Part shown: in pieces, positions 1 through 8,097 of the stretch
Layout: each line of letters opens with the position of its first letter
Numbering within the stretch: position 1 is the first letter of the stretch
Origin: Bog-532 sp963833835
GTDB taxonomy: Bacteria > Actinomycetota > Actinomycetes > Streptosporangiales > Streptosporangiaceae
DNA length: 64,000 nucleotides
Assembly: GCA_963833835.1 (NCBI GenBank)
Contig: CAWHZI010000004.1
Location: 248,001 to 312,000 of the forward strand
Reading direction: 5' to 3'
Notes under the pieces: generated by a model
Told to the model about the DNA's origin: nothing
Database searches by the model: none
The model's input: the letters and a program-made list of their open reading frames with translations, nothing else
Translations under genes and position numbers: made by a program

Positions 1-1
1 A

Positions 2-463
2 CCCGGTCACCAGGACTCCGCCCGGGTCCGCGACCTGGCCGGCCTGCTGCGCACCGGGTCACTGGACGTCACCGTGTCGAGGCGCATCCACACCGACGTC
101 TGGTACAAGCTCTGGGGCAACATGACCGTCAACCCGGTCTCGGTGCTGACCAACGCGACCGCAGACCGGCTCCTGGATGACGAGCTGGTCCGGGAGTTCT
201 GCCAGACGGCGATGCGCGAGGCCCAGGAGATCGGCGCCCGCATCGGCTGCCCGATCGAGGAGAGCCCGGAAGACCGCAACAAGATCACCAGGAAACTCGG
301 CGCCTTCACCACCTCGATGCTGCAGGACGCCCGGGCCGGCCTGCCGCTGGAACTCGACGCGCTGGTGGGAGCGGTACGGGAGATCGGCACGGCCGTCGAT
401 GTGCCGACCCCTGCGGTCAACGCGCTGTACGGGCTGACCCGGCTGTGGGCGAGATGTCACTAA
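2..463 (+). CDS. Ketopantoate reductase (2-dehydropantoate 2-reductase), C-terminal part
   Basis: The reading frame is open from the window edge, so the N-terminal NADPH-binding Rossmann half lies outside. What remains is the all-helical C-terminal domain of the ApbA/PanE family. The conserved block WYKLWGNMTVNPVSVLTNAT sits at about nt 104-163 and supplies substrate-binding Lys and Asn residues. The ending, with NALYGLTRL, is typical. The enzyme reduces 2-dehydropantoate to pantoate in pantothenate/CoA synthesis, although several actinobacterial paralogs act on other 2-keto acids. It is followed by a 64-nt gap to a glycosyltransferase gene. Family assignment is firm; the exact substrate is not shown. 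Confidence 0.85.
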   Translation, partial: PGHQDSARVRDLAGLLRTGSLDVTVSRRIHTDVWYKLWGNMTVNPVSVLTNATADRLLDDELVREFCQTAMREAQEIGARIGCPIEESPEDRNKITRKLGAFTTSMLQDARAGLPLELDALVGAVREIGTAVDVPTPAVNALYGLTRLWARCH

Positions 464-527
464 CAGTTCGTGAGCCCGTAAGGGCCTAGTGGCCGCACCC
501 GGCATGCGCGTGTTTCACCTTGTGAGC

Positions 528-1682
528 ATGCGGATCGCGATCATCACCGAATCGTTCGCACCCGACCTGAACGGCGTGTCCAACTGCGTCCAGCGCGTGG
601 CCGGCCACCTGGTCCAGCGCGGTTACCAGCCGCTGATCATCGCTCCGGAGCCGGCCTCCACGGCCTCCGGAGCCAGCTCCGAGTCGTTCCCCTATCCGGT
701 GGAGCGCGTCCCGTCGGTGTCCCTGCCCGGCTACCCGGGTTTCCGGCTGGGGCTGCCCAGCCGGGCCATCCGGAGCGCGCTGACCCGGCACGGCACCGAT
801 CTGGTCCACCTGGCCAGCCCGGTCTTCCTGGGCGCCACCGGCAGCACGGTCACGCGGCACCTGGGACTGCCCGCGATCGCCGTCTACCAGACCGACATCC
901 CGGCCTACGCCCGCGCCTACGGCTGGCACGGCGCGGGCGAGGCGGCGGCCTGGCGCTGGCTGCGCCGTATCCACAACGGCGCCGAGCGCACCCTGGCCCC
1001 GTCGAGCTCGGTCATGACCCAGCTGACGGCGCACGGGTTCGAACGGCTCTGGCTGTGGGGCCGCGGCGTCGACCTGGGCTGCTTCGGGCCGGAGAACCGC
1101 TGCGACGAGTTGCGCCGCCAGCTAGCTCCGGGCGGCGAGGTGCTGGCCGGCTACGTGGGCCGGCTGGCGACCGAGAAGCGGGTCGACCTGCTGGCCGGGG
1201 TGGCCCGGCTGCCCGGGGTGCGGCTGGTCGTCGTCGGCGGCGGCCCGGCCGCCGGTGCCCTGCGCGAGCGGATGCCGACCGCGCTGTTCCTGGGCGAACA
1301 ACGCGGCGCGCAGCTGGCGCGGACCTACGCCAGCCTGGACGTGTTCGTCCACAGTGGCCCGCACGAGACGTTCGGGCAGACGCTGCAGGAGGCGGCGGCC
1401 AGCGGCGTTCCGGTGGTGGCGCCGGCCGCCGGCGGCCCGCTCGATCTGGTCGACCCCGGCGTCACCGGCTTCCTGGCCGAGCCGGGAAGCGAGGCGGCCA
1501 TCACCGCCGCGGTGGCCCGGCTGGCCGCCAACCCCACGCTGCGGGCCGCGCAGGGCCGGGCCGGGCGGCGCAAGGTGCAGACCCGGACCTGGGCCGCGCT
1601 CGGCGACCAGCTGATCGGCCACTACCACGAGGTGCTGCGGTCCGGCGCGCAGGCCGGCGCCCAGGCCGGAGCGGCCGCATGA
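528..1682 (+). CDS. GT4-family glycosyltransferase (MgtA/PimB-like mannosyltransferase)
   Basis: The protein has about 384 residues and a GT-B fold. The N-terminus MRIAIITESFAPDLNGVSN is the usual start of GDP-mannose-dependent mannosyltransferases, so I chose ATG 528 over the upstream in-frame GTG codons at 489 and 522. The acceptor-site glycine loop (LNGVSN) and the C-terminal E-x7-E motif (HETFGQTLQE) for nucleotide-sugar binding are both present. The family transfers mannose to phosphatidylinositol or diacylglycerol-type acceptors on the cytoplasmic face of the membrane. The stop codon overlaps the next start as ATGA, so it is cotranscribed with an SGNH hydrolase, a pairing I recall from other actinomycetes. 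The acceptor is unknown. Confidence 0.85.
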   Translation: MRIAIITESFAPDLNGVSNCVQRVAGHLVQRGYQPLIIAPEPASTASGASSESFPYPVERVPSVSLPGYPGFRLGLPSRAIRSALTRHGTDLVHLASPVFLGATGSTVTRHLGLPAIAVYQTDIPAYARAYGWHGAGEAAAWRWLRRIHNGAERTLAPSSSVMTQLTAHGFERLWLWGRGVDLGCFGPENRCDELRRQLAPGGEVLAGYVGRLATEKRVDLLAGVARLPGVRLVVVGGGPAAGALRERMPTALFLGEQRGAQLARTYASLDVFVHSGPHETFGQTLQEAAASGVPVVAPAAGGPLDLVDPGVTGFLAEPGSEAAITAAVARLAANPTLRAAQGRAGRRKVQTRTWAALGDQLIGHYHEVLRSGAQAGAQAGAAA

Positions 1683-2509
1683 CCACCTTCGTCGCGCTCG
1701 GCGACTCGATCACCCTGGGCATCGGGGACCGCGGGCCGGCCCGGGCCTGGCGCGGCTGGGCCGCTCTGCTGGCCGCGGGCCTGCGCGAGCCGCGGCTGCA
1801 CAACTTGGCCGCCTCCGGGGCGCAGAGCGCGGACGTGGAACGGGACCAGCTGCCCCGGGCCCTGGAGCTGCGGCCGGACGTCGCCAGCGTGATCGTGGGG
1901 ATCAACGACACGCTGCGGTCCAGCTTCGACCCGCGGCGCATCGCCCGGTCGGCCGAGCACACGGTGGGAGCCCTGCGCTCGGCCGGAGCCGAGGTGCTGA
2001 CCATCCGGTTGCCGGACCCGGGCCTCATGCTCGGCCTGCCGGACGCGCTGGCCCGCCCGCTGGCCCGGCGCATCCACGCCGTGAACGCGGTCATGGACGA
2101 TGTGGCCGGGCAGTTCGGCACGCTGGTGTTCGATGCCGCCAGCGACCCGGAGACCTACGACCGGCGGATGTGGAGCGCGGACCGGATGCACCCCAGCGAG
2201 CGCGGCCACCGGCTGATCGCCGGGCGGTTCCACGACCGGCTGGCGGCGACCGGCCTGCCGCTCGGCCCGCGGCCGGAGGCCGAGCCGTCCAGCCCGCCGC
2301 CGACCCGGTGCGCCCAGGCCGCCTGGATGGCGACCAAGGGCACCGGCTGGGTCATCCGCCGGTCCACCGACCTGGTGCCCTACCTGCTGTTCATGGGGCT
2401 GCGCGAGCTGTGGGCGCCATCGTCGCCGGACGGCCCGTCCGGACCACCGGGACCTCAGGGCGACGACGACGCCGAGCGGCCCGCCGGCAGCGGGGTGGCC
2501 GGGTCCTGA
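1679..2509 (+). CDS. SGNH/GDSL-family lipase or esterase
   Basis: About 276 residues. Block I (ALGDSITLG, with the catalytic Ser) is at the N-terminus, block III (VGINDT) is near residue 77, and block V (DRMHPSERGH, with the catalytic Asp and His) is near residue 170. These are the full set of hydrolase signatures. There is no signal peptide, so it is probably cytoplasmic. After block V comes an unusual C-terminal extension rich in Pro and Gly that contains a hydrophobic stretch (LVPYLLFMGLRELW). Translation is coupled to the preceding glycosyltransferase through an ATGA overlap, which suggests it acts on a glycolipid or acylated sugar made by that enzyme. The substrate is unknown. Confidence 0.85.
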   Translation: MTTFVALGDSITLGIGDRGPARAWRGWAALLAAGLREPRLHNLAASGAQSADVERDQLPRALELRPDVASVIVGINDTLRSSFDPRRIARSAEHTVGALRSAGAEVLTIRLPDPGLMLGLPDALARPLARRIHAVNAVMDDVAGQFGTLVFDAASDPETYDRRMWSADRMHPSERGHRLIAGRFHDRLAATGLPLGPRPEAEPSSPPPTRCAQAAWMATKGTGWVIRRSTDLVPYLLFMGLRELWAPSSPDGPSGPPGPQGDDDAERPAGSGVAGS

Positions 2510-2582
2510 CCCGCTGCGGTGGTCCCGCCGCGCGCCCCTGTGGGCGCGGCGGGACCACCGCCCGCAGCGGTTCGCTTAATAC

Positions 2583-2625
2583 GATGTATCGCGTTCGTTC
2601 ACCAAGTCAAGCTATATCGCGATAT
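2583..2625. promoter_or_regulatory. AT-rich site cluster with PadR-like half-site and 12-bp palindrome
   Basis: Inside the 250-bp gap between the SGNH hydrolase and the next gene lies an AT-rich patch. It contains GATGTATCG (2583-2591), the exact half-site of the inverted repeat found upstream of padR at 61624-61644. It also contains a perfect palindrome, ATATCGCGATAT, at 2614-2625. This resembles an operator region for the small membrane protein gene starting at 2760. Binding is inferred only from the sequence match. Confidence 0.4.
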
Positions 2626-2759
2626 TCGGTCATGCTGTTTCGGCCTGGACTGCCTGCTGGACGGCAGCATGACCCGGCTGGGGCCCGATCAGGCCACGAC
2701 TACGCCGCAGTGAGCTTTCTCTCTTGCGCACGGAGCCCCGCCGGCCGACACTTGACGAC

Positions 2760-3158
2760 ATGGGCAGTTACGTGCTGTGGGTGTTCGCTGTGCTGCTGCC
2801 GAGCCTGGTCGGGGGCGCGGTGCTGGTCGCCCTGCGCGGCTGGCGCCGGGCGGACCAGGCGGCCCGGCAGCTTCGGGCGGAACGGGCTCCGGCTGAGCCG
2901 GTCGAGCGGGCGGAGGCGCGACTGCGGCGGCTCCGGGCCGAGTTGGAGGCGTTGGAGAACCAGCTGGGCGGCCCGGCCCGGCGGCACCGGATCGTCGCGG
3001 TGCGCGGCGCCTACCTCGACTGCCTGACCAGTGCCTGCCAGCGGTTCGGCGTCAGCCCTCCGGCCGGTGGCGACCGGGCCCGGCAGGCCGAGATCTACCG
3101 GGTCGAGGCCGCCCTGCGCGCGTACGGCCTGGACGTCAGGGAACCGGCAGTGCGCTGA
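2760..3158 (+). CDS. Small membrane-anchored coiled-coil protein, function unknown
   Basis: About 132 residues. ATG 2760 gives an N-terminus with one hydrophobic segment (residues 4-22, YVLWVFAVLLPSLVGGAVLV). A charged Arg/Glu/Ala-rich heptad-like stretch follows (residues 30-65), then a small soluble domain with two Cys. I do not recognise a family. It lies just upstream of the metallophosphoesterase, whose frame overlaps its 3' end or starts soon after, so the two are probably cotranscribed. It may be a membrane tether or scaffold, but nothing in the sequence proves that. Confidence 0.6.
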   Translation: MGSYVLWVFAVLLPSLVGGAVLVALRGWRRADQAARQLRAERAPAEPVERAEARLRRLRAELEALENQLGGPARRHRIVAVRGAYLDCLTSACQRFGVSPPAGGDRARQAEIYRVEAALRAYGLDVREPAVR

Positions 3159-3276
3159 ATGCGCCCGATCGCCGAGCGAGCCGGAAGCCGCCCGGCCCGG
3201 GTCACCCAGGACCGGGACCGACGAGGCCACCGCGCTACAGGGCCGGCCCGGCCCGGCCGGAGGCGGCGCGATCCGG

Positions 3277-3984
3277 GTGCTGGCCGTCTCCGACGAGGTC
3301 GCTGAGAGCCTGCTGGCCGACCCCAGCCAGGTGCGGTCGGCCCAGCTCATCGTGGCCTGCGGCGACCTGCCGGCCGAGTATCTCGGGGCGCTGATGAACG
3401 CGCTCGACCTGCCGCTGGTGTTCGTGCCCGGCAACCACGACCCGGACCAGTCCGGCTACCGCGTCACCCGGTCCGGCCTGGTCACCCGGTCCGGGTTCCC
3501 GGCCCGGCCACCATGGCCGCCCGGCGCGGTCAACGCCGACGGGCGGGTGGTCGACGTGGCCGGGCTGCGCATCGCCGGCCTGGGCGGCTGCCTGCGCTAC
3601 AACGACGGACCCAATCAGTACACCGAGCGCCAGCAGGCCCGGCGGGCCCGGGGCCTGCGCCGCCGCGCCCGCTGGCGGGTCATCCGCGACCACCGCCCGG
3701 TCGACCTGCTGCTGACCCACGCCCCGCCGCGTGGCGTCGGAGACGGGGACGACCCCGCCCACCGCGGGTTCGGCTGCTACCTCGGGCTGACCGCCGCGCT
3801 GCACCCGCCGCTGCTGCTGCACGGTCACGTCCACCCGTACGGCGAGGCCGTCCCGCCCCGGCCGCTGGGCGACACGATGGTCCGCAACGTCACCGGCTGG
3901 CACCTGCTCGAGGTGGGCCCTGGGGCGAGCTCGACGATGGGGACCGCGGCCAGCCCGGCGCACGGGGACCGTCATGCACGCTGA
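3277..3984 (+). CDS. Calcineurin-like metallophosphoesterase
   Basis: Metal-binding motifs occur in family order: a diverged first motif (VLAVSDE), CGDLP, GNHD, LLTHAPP, and HGHVHP near the C-terminus. These bind the dinuclear metal centre of calcineurin-type phosphoesterases; the first motif lacks the usual DxH. The start is uncertain. The frame is open back to 3031 with GTG codons at 3031 and 3067. GTG 3277 gives the expected N-terminus but sits 13 nt from the GGAGG at 3259-3263. An ATC at 3271 has ideal spacing. The 3' end overlaps the ParB-like gene by 11 nt, indicating translational coupling. The substrate is not predictable. Confidence 0.75.
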   Translation: MLAVSDEVAESLLADPSQVRSAQLIVACGDLPAEYLGALMNALDLPLVFVPGNHDPDQSGYRVTRSGLVTRSGFPARPPWPPGAVNADGRVVDVAGLRIAGLGGCLRYNDGPNQYTERQQARRARGLRRRARWRVIRDHRPVDLLLTHAPPRGVGDGDDPAHRGFGCYLGLTAALHPPLLLHGHVHPYGEAVPPRPLGDTMVRNVTGWHLLEVGPGASSTMGTAASPAHGDRHAR

Positions 3985-4816
3985 GACCGGCTTCCCGCGA
4001 GCGGACGTGGAGAATGACTTCCTGCGCATCCGCCGCCGCCAGGTGATCTCCCGGCTGGCGGGCCGGCTGCGCCGCGGCCCGGACGACATCAACGTGATCC
4101 TGCCGTACGACGAGGTCATCGCGGCGCTCGGCTTTCGCGGCGAGCAGAGTCTGGGCCTGCGCACGATCAAGCTGGACGCGGTGGTGGGCACGGTGGACTC
4201 GGGGCGGGACTTCGACCGCCGGTTCCGGCCGACCACGGGCCGGGTCCGGGAGCGGTGGGAACGGCTGGCCCTGGCCCAGCGGCGCGGCGAATCCATCCCG
4301 CCGATCGACGTGTACCAGGTGGGCAAGATGTACTTCGTGCAGGACGGCCATCACCGGGTGTCGATCGCCATGGCCACCCGGCAGCGGACCATCGACGCCT
4401 ACGTGACCCGGGTCCTGACCGAGATCCCGGCCGAGGGCATCCGCGGCCGCAGTGACCTGGTCATGAAGAGCTACCAGCGGATCTTCAAGGCACGGGTGCC
4501 GCTCCCCGAGGCCGACTACGCCAAGCTCACCTGCATTGACCCCTGGTCCTACGCCAAGCTGGGCGAAAACGTCGAGGCCTGGGGCTTCCGCTACATGCAG
4601 GAAGAGCGGCAGTACTTCAGCCGGGAGCAGATCGCCCGGCGCTGGTTCGGCGAGGAGTTCCTCCCGGTCGTGCGGATGCTGCACGCCGCCGACCTCATCG
4701 GCGCCGGCACGGACGCCGAGGCCTACATGCGCGTCGCCAGCCAGCGTTACCGCCTCATGCGCACCCACGAATGGAACGACCAGGTCATCGAGCGGCTACG
4801 CCGGGAACCCAGATAG
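3974..4816 (+). CDS. ParB/Srx-fold nuclease-domain protein
   Basis: 280 residues. The central block GKMYFVQDGHHRVSIAMA (about residues 117-134) is the ParB N-terminal-like fold signature: a position equivalent to the ParB GERR box plus the DGHHR loop. The N-terminal region is Arg-rich, and the C-terminus is helical with aromatic residues. It lacks the helix-turn-helix and dimerisation regions of a chromosome-partitioning ParB, so a role in chromosome segregation is unlikely. It overlaps the upstream metallophosphoesterase by 11 nt and runs up to a bidirectional palindrome. Such small ParB-fold proteins can bind or hydrolyse nucleotides; the activity here is unknown. Confidence 0.7.
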   Translation: MHAETGFPRADVENDFLRIRRRQVISRLAGRLRRGPDDINVILPYDEVIAALGFRGEQSLGLRTIKLDAVVGTVDSGRDFDRRFRPTTGRVRERWERLALAQRRGESIPPIDVYQVGKMYFVQDGHHRVSIAMATRQRTIDAYVTRVLTEIPAEGIRGRSDLVMKSYQRIFKARVPLPEADYAKLTCIDPWSYAKLGENVEAWGFRYMQEERQYFSREQIARRWFGEEFLPVVRMLHAADLIGAGTDAEAYMRVASQRYRLMRTHEWNDQVIERLRREPR

Positions 4817-4840
4817 CCCGCGCCAATTCCAAACCGGATC

Positions 4841-4884
4841 GTTGGCGCCATCGGTCCGGTGATCACCGGACCGATGGCGCCAAC
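4841..4884. terminator. Perfect 44-bp palindrome, likely bidirectional terminator
   Basis: From GTTGGCGCCATCGG at 4841 to its exact complement ending at 4884, the sequence is a perfect inverted repeat of 22+22 bases with no unpaired loop in the DNA. It lies between the converging parB-like gene (stop 4816) and the ABC ATPase gene (stop 4898). No T-tract follows on either strand, which is common for actinomycete terminators. It would serve both operons. Confidence 0.75.
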
Positions 4885-4897
4885 GTACTGCCGGTGG

Positions 4898-6247
4898 TCA
4901 GGCCGGGCCAGCGCCTGGGGTGACGGGTCCGGCCGGGGCGTCGGCGGAGGTGTCCTCGGCCGTCGACGCCGGGGCCGATGGCGGATCAGCCGCGGGAACC
5001 TCCTGGGTGGTGCCGGCCGTCGTGGTGCCGGCCGTACTGCCGCCGACCACGGGCCCATCGGATCCCGCGTCGAGGGTGATGTTGGCCCCGGTGGCCGGGT
5101 TGAAGACGTGCATGTTCCGCAGGTCGGCCCAGAGCTCGGTCTCCTGGCCTTCGCGCGCGGTGGTCTCCGGGTCCAGCCGCGCGGTGATCAGCTCGCCGCT
5201 GGACGAGGACCCGGCGCTGCCGGAGTCCTCGGCCAGCTCGGCCAGCTCCGCACTGGTGACGTCGCTGACGAACTCCTTGGTGAAGTAGACGAAGACGTCG
5301 GAGCCAACCGATTCGAGCACGTCGATATTGGCCCGCAAGGTGAGCCCGCTGTCCCGGTTCGCCGCCGACACCAGGGTCGCGTCCTCGAAGCTCTCCGGCC
5401 GGATGCCGACGAGGAGGTCGCGTGGGGCGTTGGTCTGCTCCAGGGTCCGGCGCAGCTGGTCGGTCAGCGGGATGTCACCCAGCGGGGTATGCAGGGTGTT
5501 GTCCTCGACCCGGCTGGGCAGGAAGTTCATCGCCGGGGAGCCGATGAAGCCGGCCACGAACAGGTTGGCCGGCCGATCGTAGAGTTCCTGCGGCGCGCCG
5601 AACTGCTGCAGCAGTCCGCTGCGCAGGACCGCCACCCGGTCGCCCAGGGTCAGGGCCTCGGTCTGGTCGTGGGTCACGTACACGGTGGTGGTGCCCAGCC
5701 GCCGCTGCAGCCGGGACAGCACGGTTCGTGTCTGCACCCGCAGCTTGGCGTCCAGGTTGGACAGCGGCTCGTCCATCAGGAACGCGGCCGGGTCCCGGAC
5801 GATGGCCCGGCCCATGGCCACCCGTTGCCGCTGGCCGCCGGACAGGTTGGCCGGCCTGCGATCCAGGTGCTCGGTCAGGTCCAGCACCCGGGCCGCCTCG
5901 CCCACCTTCTCGTCGATCTCCTTCTGCGGCCGCTTGGCCAGCTTCAGCGCGAAGCCCATGTTCTCCCGCACGGTCATGTGCGGGTACAGGGCATAGCTCT
6001 GGAAGACCATGGCGATGTCGCGGTCCTTGGGGGCCGCGTTGTTCACCACCTTGCCGCCGATGCGCAGCTCGCCTTCGGTGATGTCCTCCAGCCCGGCGAT
6101 CATGTTCAGCGTCGTGGACTTGCCACAGCCGGACGGCCCGACCAGGATGACGAACTCACCGTCGTGGATGTCCAGGTTGATCTTGTCGACCGCCAGCGCA
6201 CCGTCCGGGTAGCGCTTGGTCACATTGTCCAGAGTGATTTCAGCCAT
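4898..6247 (-). CDS. Sugar ABC importer ATPase (SugC/MsmK/UgpC type)
   Basis: 449 residues. Walker A is GPSGCGKST (about residue 37), Q-loop FQSYALYP, signature LSGGQRQR, Walker B FLMDEP, and H-loop YVTHDQ. The C-terminal half carries the OB-fold (TOBE/MalK) regulatory domain with the VGIRPE motif. The last 50 or so residues are a low-complexity Ser/Thr/Ala/Pro tail not usual for the family. It energises uptake by the two permeases encoded just upstream (12-nt gap). Operon order, on the minus strand, is binding protein, permease, permease, ATPase, as in mycobacterial lpqY-sugABC. Confidence 0.93.
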   Translation of the reverse strand: MAEITLDNVTKRYPDGALAVDKINLDIHDGEFVILVGPSGCGKSTTLNMIAGLEDITEGELRIGGKVVNNAAPKDRDIAMVFQSYALYPHMTVRENMGFALKLAKRPQKEIDEKVGEAARVLDLTEHLDRRPANLSGGQRQRVAMGRAIVRDPAAFLMDEPLSNLDAKLRVQTRTVLSRLQRRLGTTTVYVTHDQTEALTLGDRVAVLRSGLLQQFGAPQELYDRPANLFVAGFIGSPAMNFLPSRVEDNTLHTPLGDIPLTDQLRRTLEQTNAPRDLLVGIRPESFEDATLVSAANRDSGLTLRANIDVLESVGSDVFVYFTKEFVSDVTSAELAELAEDSGSAGSSSSGELITARLDPETTAREGQETELWADLRNMHVFNPATGANITLDAGSDGPVVGGSTAGTTTAGTTQEVPAADPPSAPASTAEDTSADAPAGPVTPGAGPA

Positions 6248-6259
6248 TGTCTGTTCCTC

Positions 6260-7099
6260 CTAGCCCTTGACCGCGCCTGATGTCAGCCCAGCGACGATCC
6301 GGCGCTGGAAGAACAGCACGAAGATGACGATCGGAATGGTGATGACCACCGCGGCGGCCGCGATCGGACCGGTCGGGATGGTGAAGACCGATCCGCCGCT
6401 GAAGTACTGCATTGCGGCCGGCGCCGTCCGGGCCGAGATGGTCGAGGTGAACGAGATCGCGAACAGGAAGTCGTTCCAGCAGGCCAGGAAGACCAGGATG
6501 GCCGTGGTGACCATGCCCGGGGCGGCCAGCGGCGCGATGACCTTGGTGAAGGCCTGGAACGGCGTCGCGCCGTCCATCTTGGCCGCTTTTTCCAGCTCCC
6601 AGGGAATCTCGCGGAAGAACGCCGACAGGATGTAGATCCCCAGCGGCAGGCCGAACGCGACGTAGGGGATGATCAGGCCGGGCCAGGTGTCGAACAGGCC
6701 CAGCGCCCGCTCGATGCTGAACAGCGGGGTGATGAGCGAGATCTGCGGGAAGATGGCAATCAGCAGCGCCATCCCGATCAGCAAGCTCTTGCCCGGGAAC
6801 GCCAGCCGGGCCACCGCGTAGGCGGCCATCGAGGCGAGGACGACGGCGATGAACGTCGAGATCAGCCCGATGCCGATCGAGTTGATCAGCGGCCGGATGA
6901 ACTGGGAGCTCTGCAGGATGCCCGAGTAGTTCCCCCAGGTCCACTGGCTGGGTACGAACGATGGGTCGAGCACCGCGGTCGGCGTCTTGAACGACAGCGA
7001 GACCAGCCAGAGCACCGGGATCAGCGCCAGCGCGATGACCACGAAGTTCGCGACACCCCAGCCGGCCTTCTGCCGGGGCGTGGTGGTTACGGCAGCCAT
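6260..7099 (-). CDS. Sugar ABC importer permease (MalG/SugB type)
   Basis: 279 residues with six predicted membrane segments. The EAA cytoplasmic loop that docks on the ATPase is visible (EKAAKMDGATPFQAFTKVIAP). It pairs with the permease encoded immediately upstream, separated by only 7 nt. An AGGAGGAACAG-type ribosome binding site for the following ATPase gene sits in the 12-nt downstream gap. Its size is normal for CUT1-family inner permeases. Substrate specificity cannot be read from this subunit. Confidence 0.92.
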   Translation of the reverse strand: MAAVTTTPRQKAGWGVANFVVIALALIPVLWLVSLSFKTPTAVLDPSFVPSQWTWGNYSGILQSSQFIRPLINSIGIGLISTFIAVVLASMAAYAVARLAFPGKSLLIGMALLIAIFPQISLITPLFSIERALGLFDTWPGLIIPYVAFGLPLGIYILSAFFREIPWELEKAAKMDGATPFQAFTKVIAPLAAPGMVTTAILVFLACWNDFLFAISFTSTISARTAPAAMQYFSGGSVFTIPTGPIAAAAVVITIPIVIFVLFFQRRIVAGLTSGAVKG

Positions 7100-7106
7100 C
7101 GGCGAT

Positions 7107-8057
7107 TCACCTGCTTCCGGAATCTGTGCCCGGGGCCGCGGTCCCGAAGCCTCTGATGAAAATGATGGCGATGATGGCGACGCAGATGAAGATAAGCACC
7201 GAGATGGCCGAGCCGATCCCCAGGTTCAGCGCGTTGAACAGGTTGTCGTAGCCGAGGATCGACACGGATCCGGTGTTGTTGGCCCCGGCGGTCAGGATGT
7301 AGATGTTGTCGAAGATCCGGAACGAGTCGAGCGTCCGGAACAGCAACGCGACCAGGATGGCCGGTTTCATCAGCGGCAGCGTGATCTTGGTGAAGCGCTG
7401 CCAGCCGGTCGCCCCGTCCATCTTGCCCGCCTTCAGCAGGTCCTCGGGGACCAGGGAGAGCCCGGCTAGCAGCAGCAGCCCCATGAACGGGGTGGTCTTC
7501 CAGACCTCCGCCAGGATGATGACGGCGATCGCCGGTACCTGAGTGGTGAGCGGTGCGGCGTTGTTGAACGCGGCGGACAGGTAGCCCTGGCTGGGCGTCC
7601 AGGCATACTGCCAGCCGTAGGCCGCGGCCACCGTCACGATCCCGTACGGGATCAGGGCCGCGGTGCGCACGGTGCCCCGGCCGAAGATGGTCCGGTGCAT
7701 GAGCATGGCCAGCAGCATGCCGAGGACGAGGGTGATGGCGACCGAGAAGACCGTGATGATCAGGGTCACCTCCAGCGCCGTCCACCAGTACGACGACGAC
7801 AGCACCGCTCCGTAGTTAGCGAAGCCGATGAACTTGACGTCCTGCGGGAGTTCCAGGTTGTACCGCTCCAGCGACAGCCAGAGGGCATAGATGATCGGGT
7901 AGCCGGTCACTCCAAGCATGACGACCACGGCCGGCGCACACAGCAGCCAGCCCAGCCGGCGCTCGGCTTTAGCCCCCTCGGACAGCTGCTTCTTGTGCCC
8001 GGGCGCCTGCTCCCGGACGGCTTCGGCGCCCGCCGTTACTGGCGCGTTGACGGTCAT
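7107..8057 (-). CDS. Sugar ABC importer permease (MalF/SugA type)
   Basis: About 316 residues. I chose the ATG at 8057 (MTVNAPVT) because an AAGGAA motif lies at good spacing upstream; a longer frame to 8087 exists. After a charged cytoplasmic N-terminus there are six hydrophobic segments. The EAA loop is LKAGKMDGATGWQRFTKIT. It belongs to the CUT1 family and forms the membrane channel with the next gene product. It lies 40 nt downstream of the binding-protein gene, consistent with one operon. Confidence 0.92.
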   Translation of the reverse strand: MTVNAPVTAGAEAVREQAPGHKKQLSEGAKAERRLGWLLCAPAVVVMLGVTGYPIIYALWLSLERYNLELPQDVKFIGFANYGAVLSSSYWWTALEVTLIITVFSVAITLVLGMLLAMLMHRTIFGRGTVRTAALIPYGIVTVAAAYGWQYAWTPSQGYLSAAFNNAAPLTTQVPAIAVIILAEVWKTTPFMGLLLLAGLSLVPEDLLKAGKMDGATGWQRFTKITLPLMKPAILVALLFRTLDSFRIFDNIYILTAGANNTGSVSILGYDNLFNALNLGIGSAISVLIFICVAIIAIIFIRGFGTAAPGTDSGSR

Positions 8058-8097
8058 CGCAGTGTTCCTTCCCTCGACGCCAGCCACCGGCGGCGGC

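Noticed and set aside
2519..2713. 64-residue plus-strand frame
   Set aside because: No ribosome binding site, no protein-like content, and it covers the probable operator patch.
3974..4816. Chromosome-partitioning ParB
   Set aside because: Only the ParB-like nuclease fold is present; no helix-turn-helix, no parA neighbour, no parS sites noticed.
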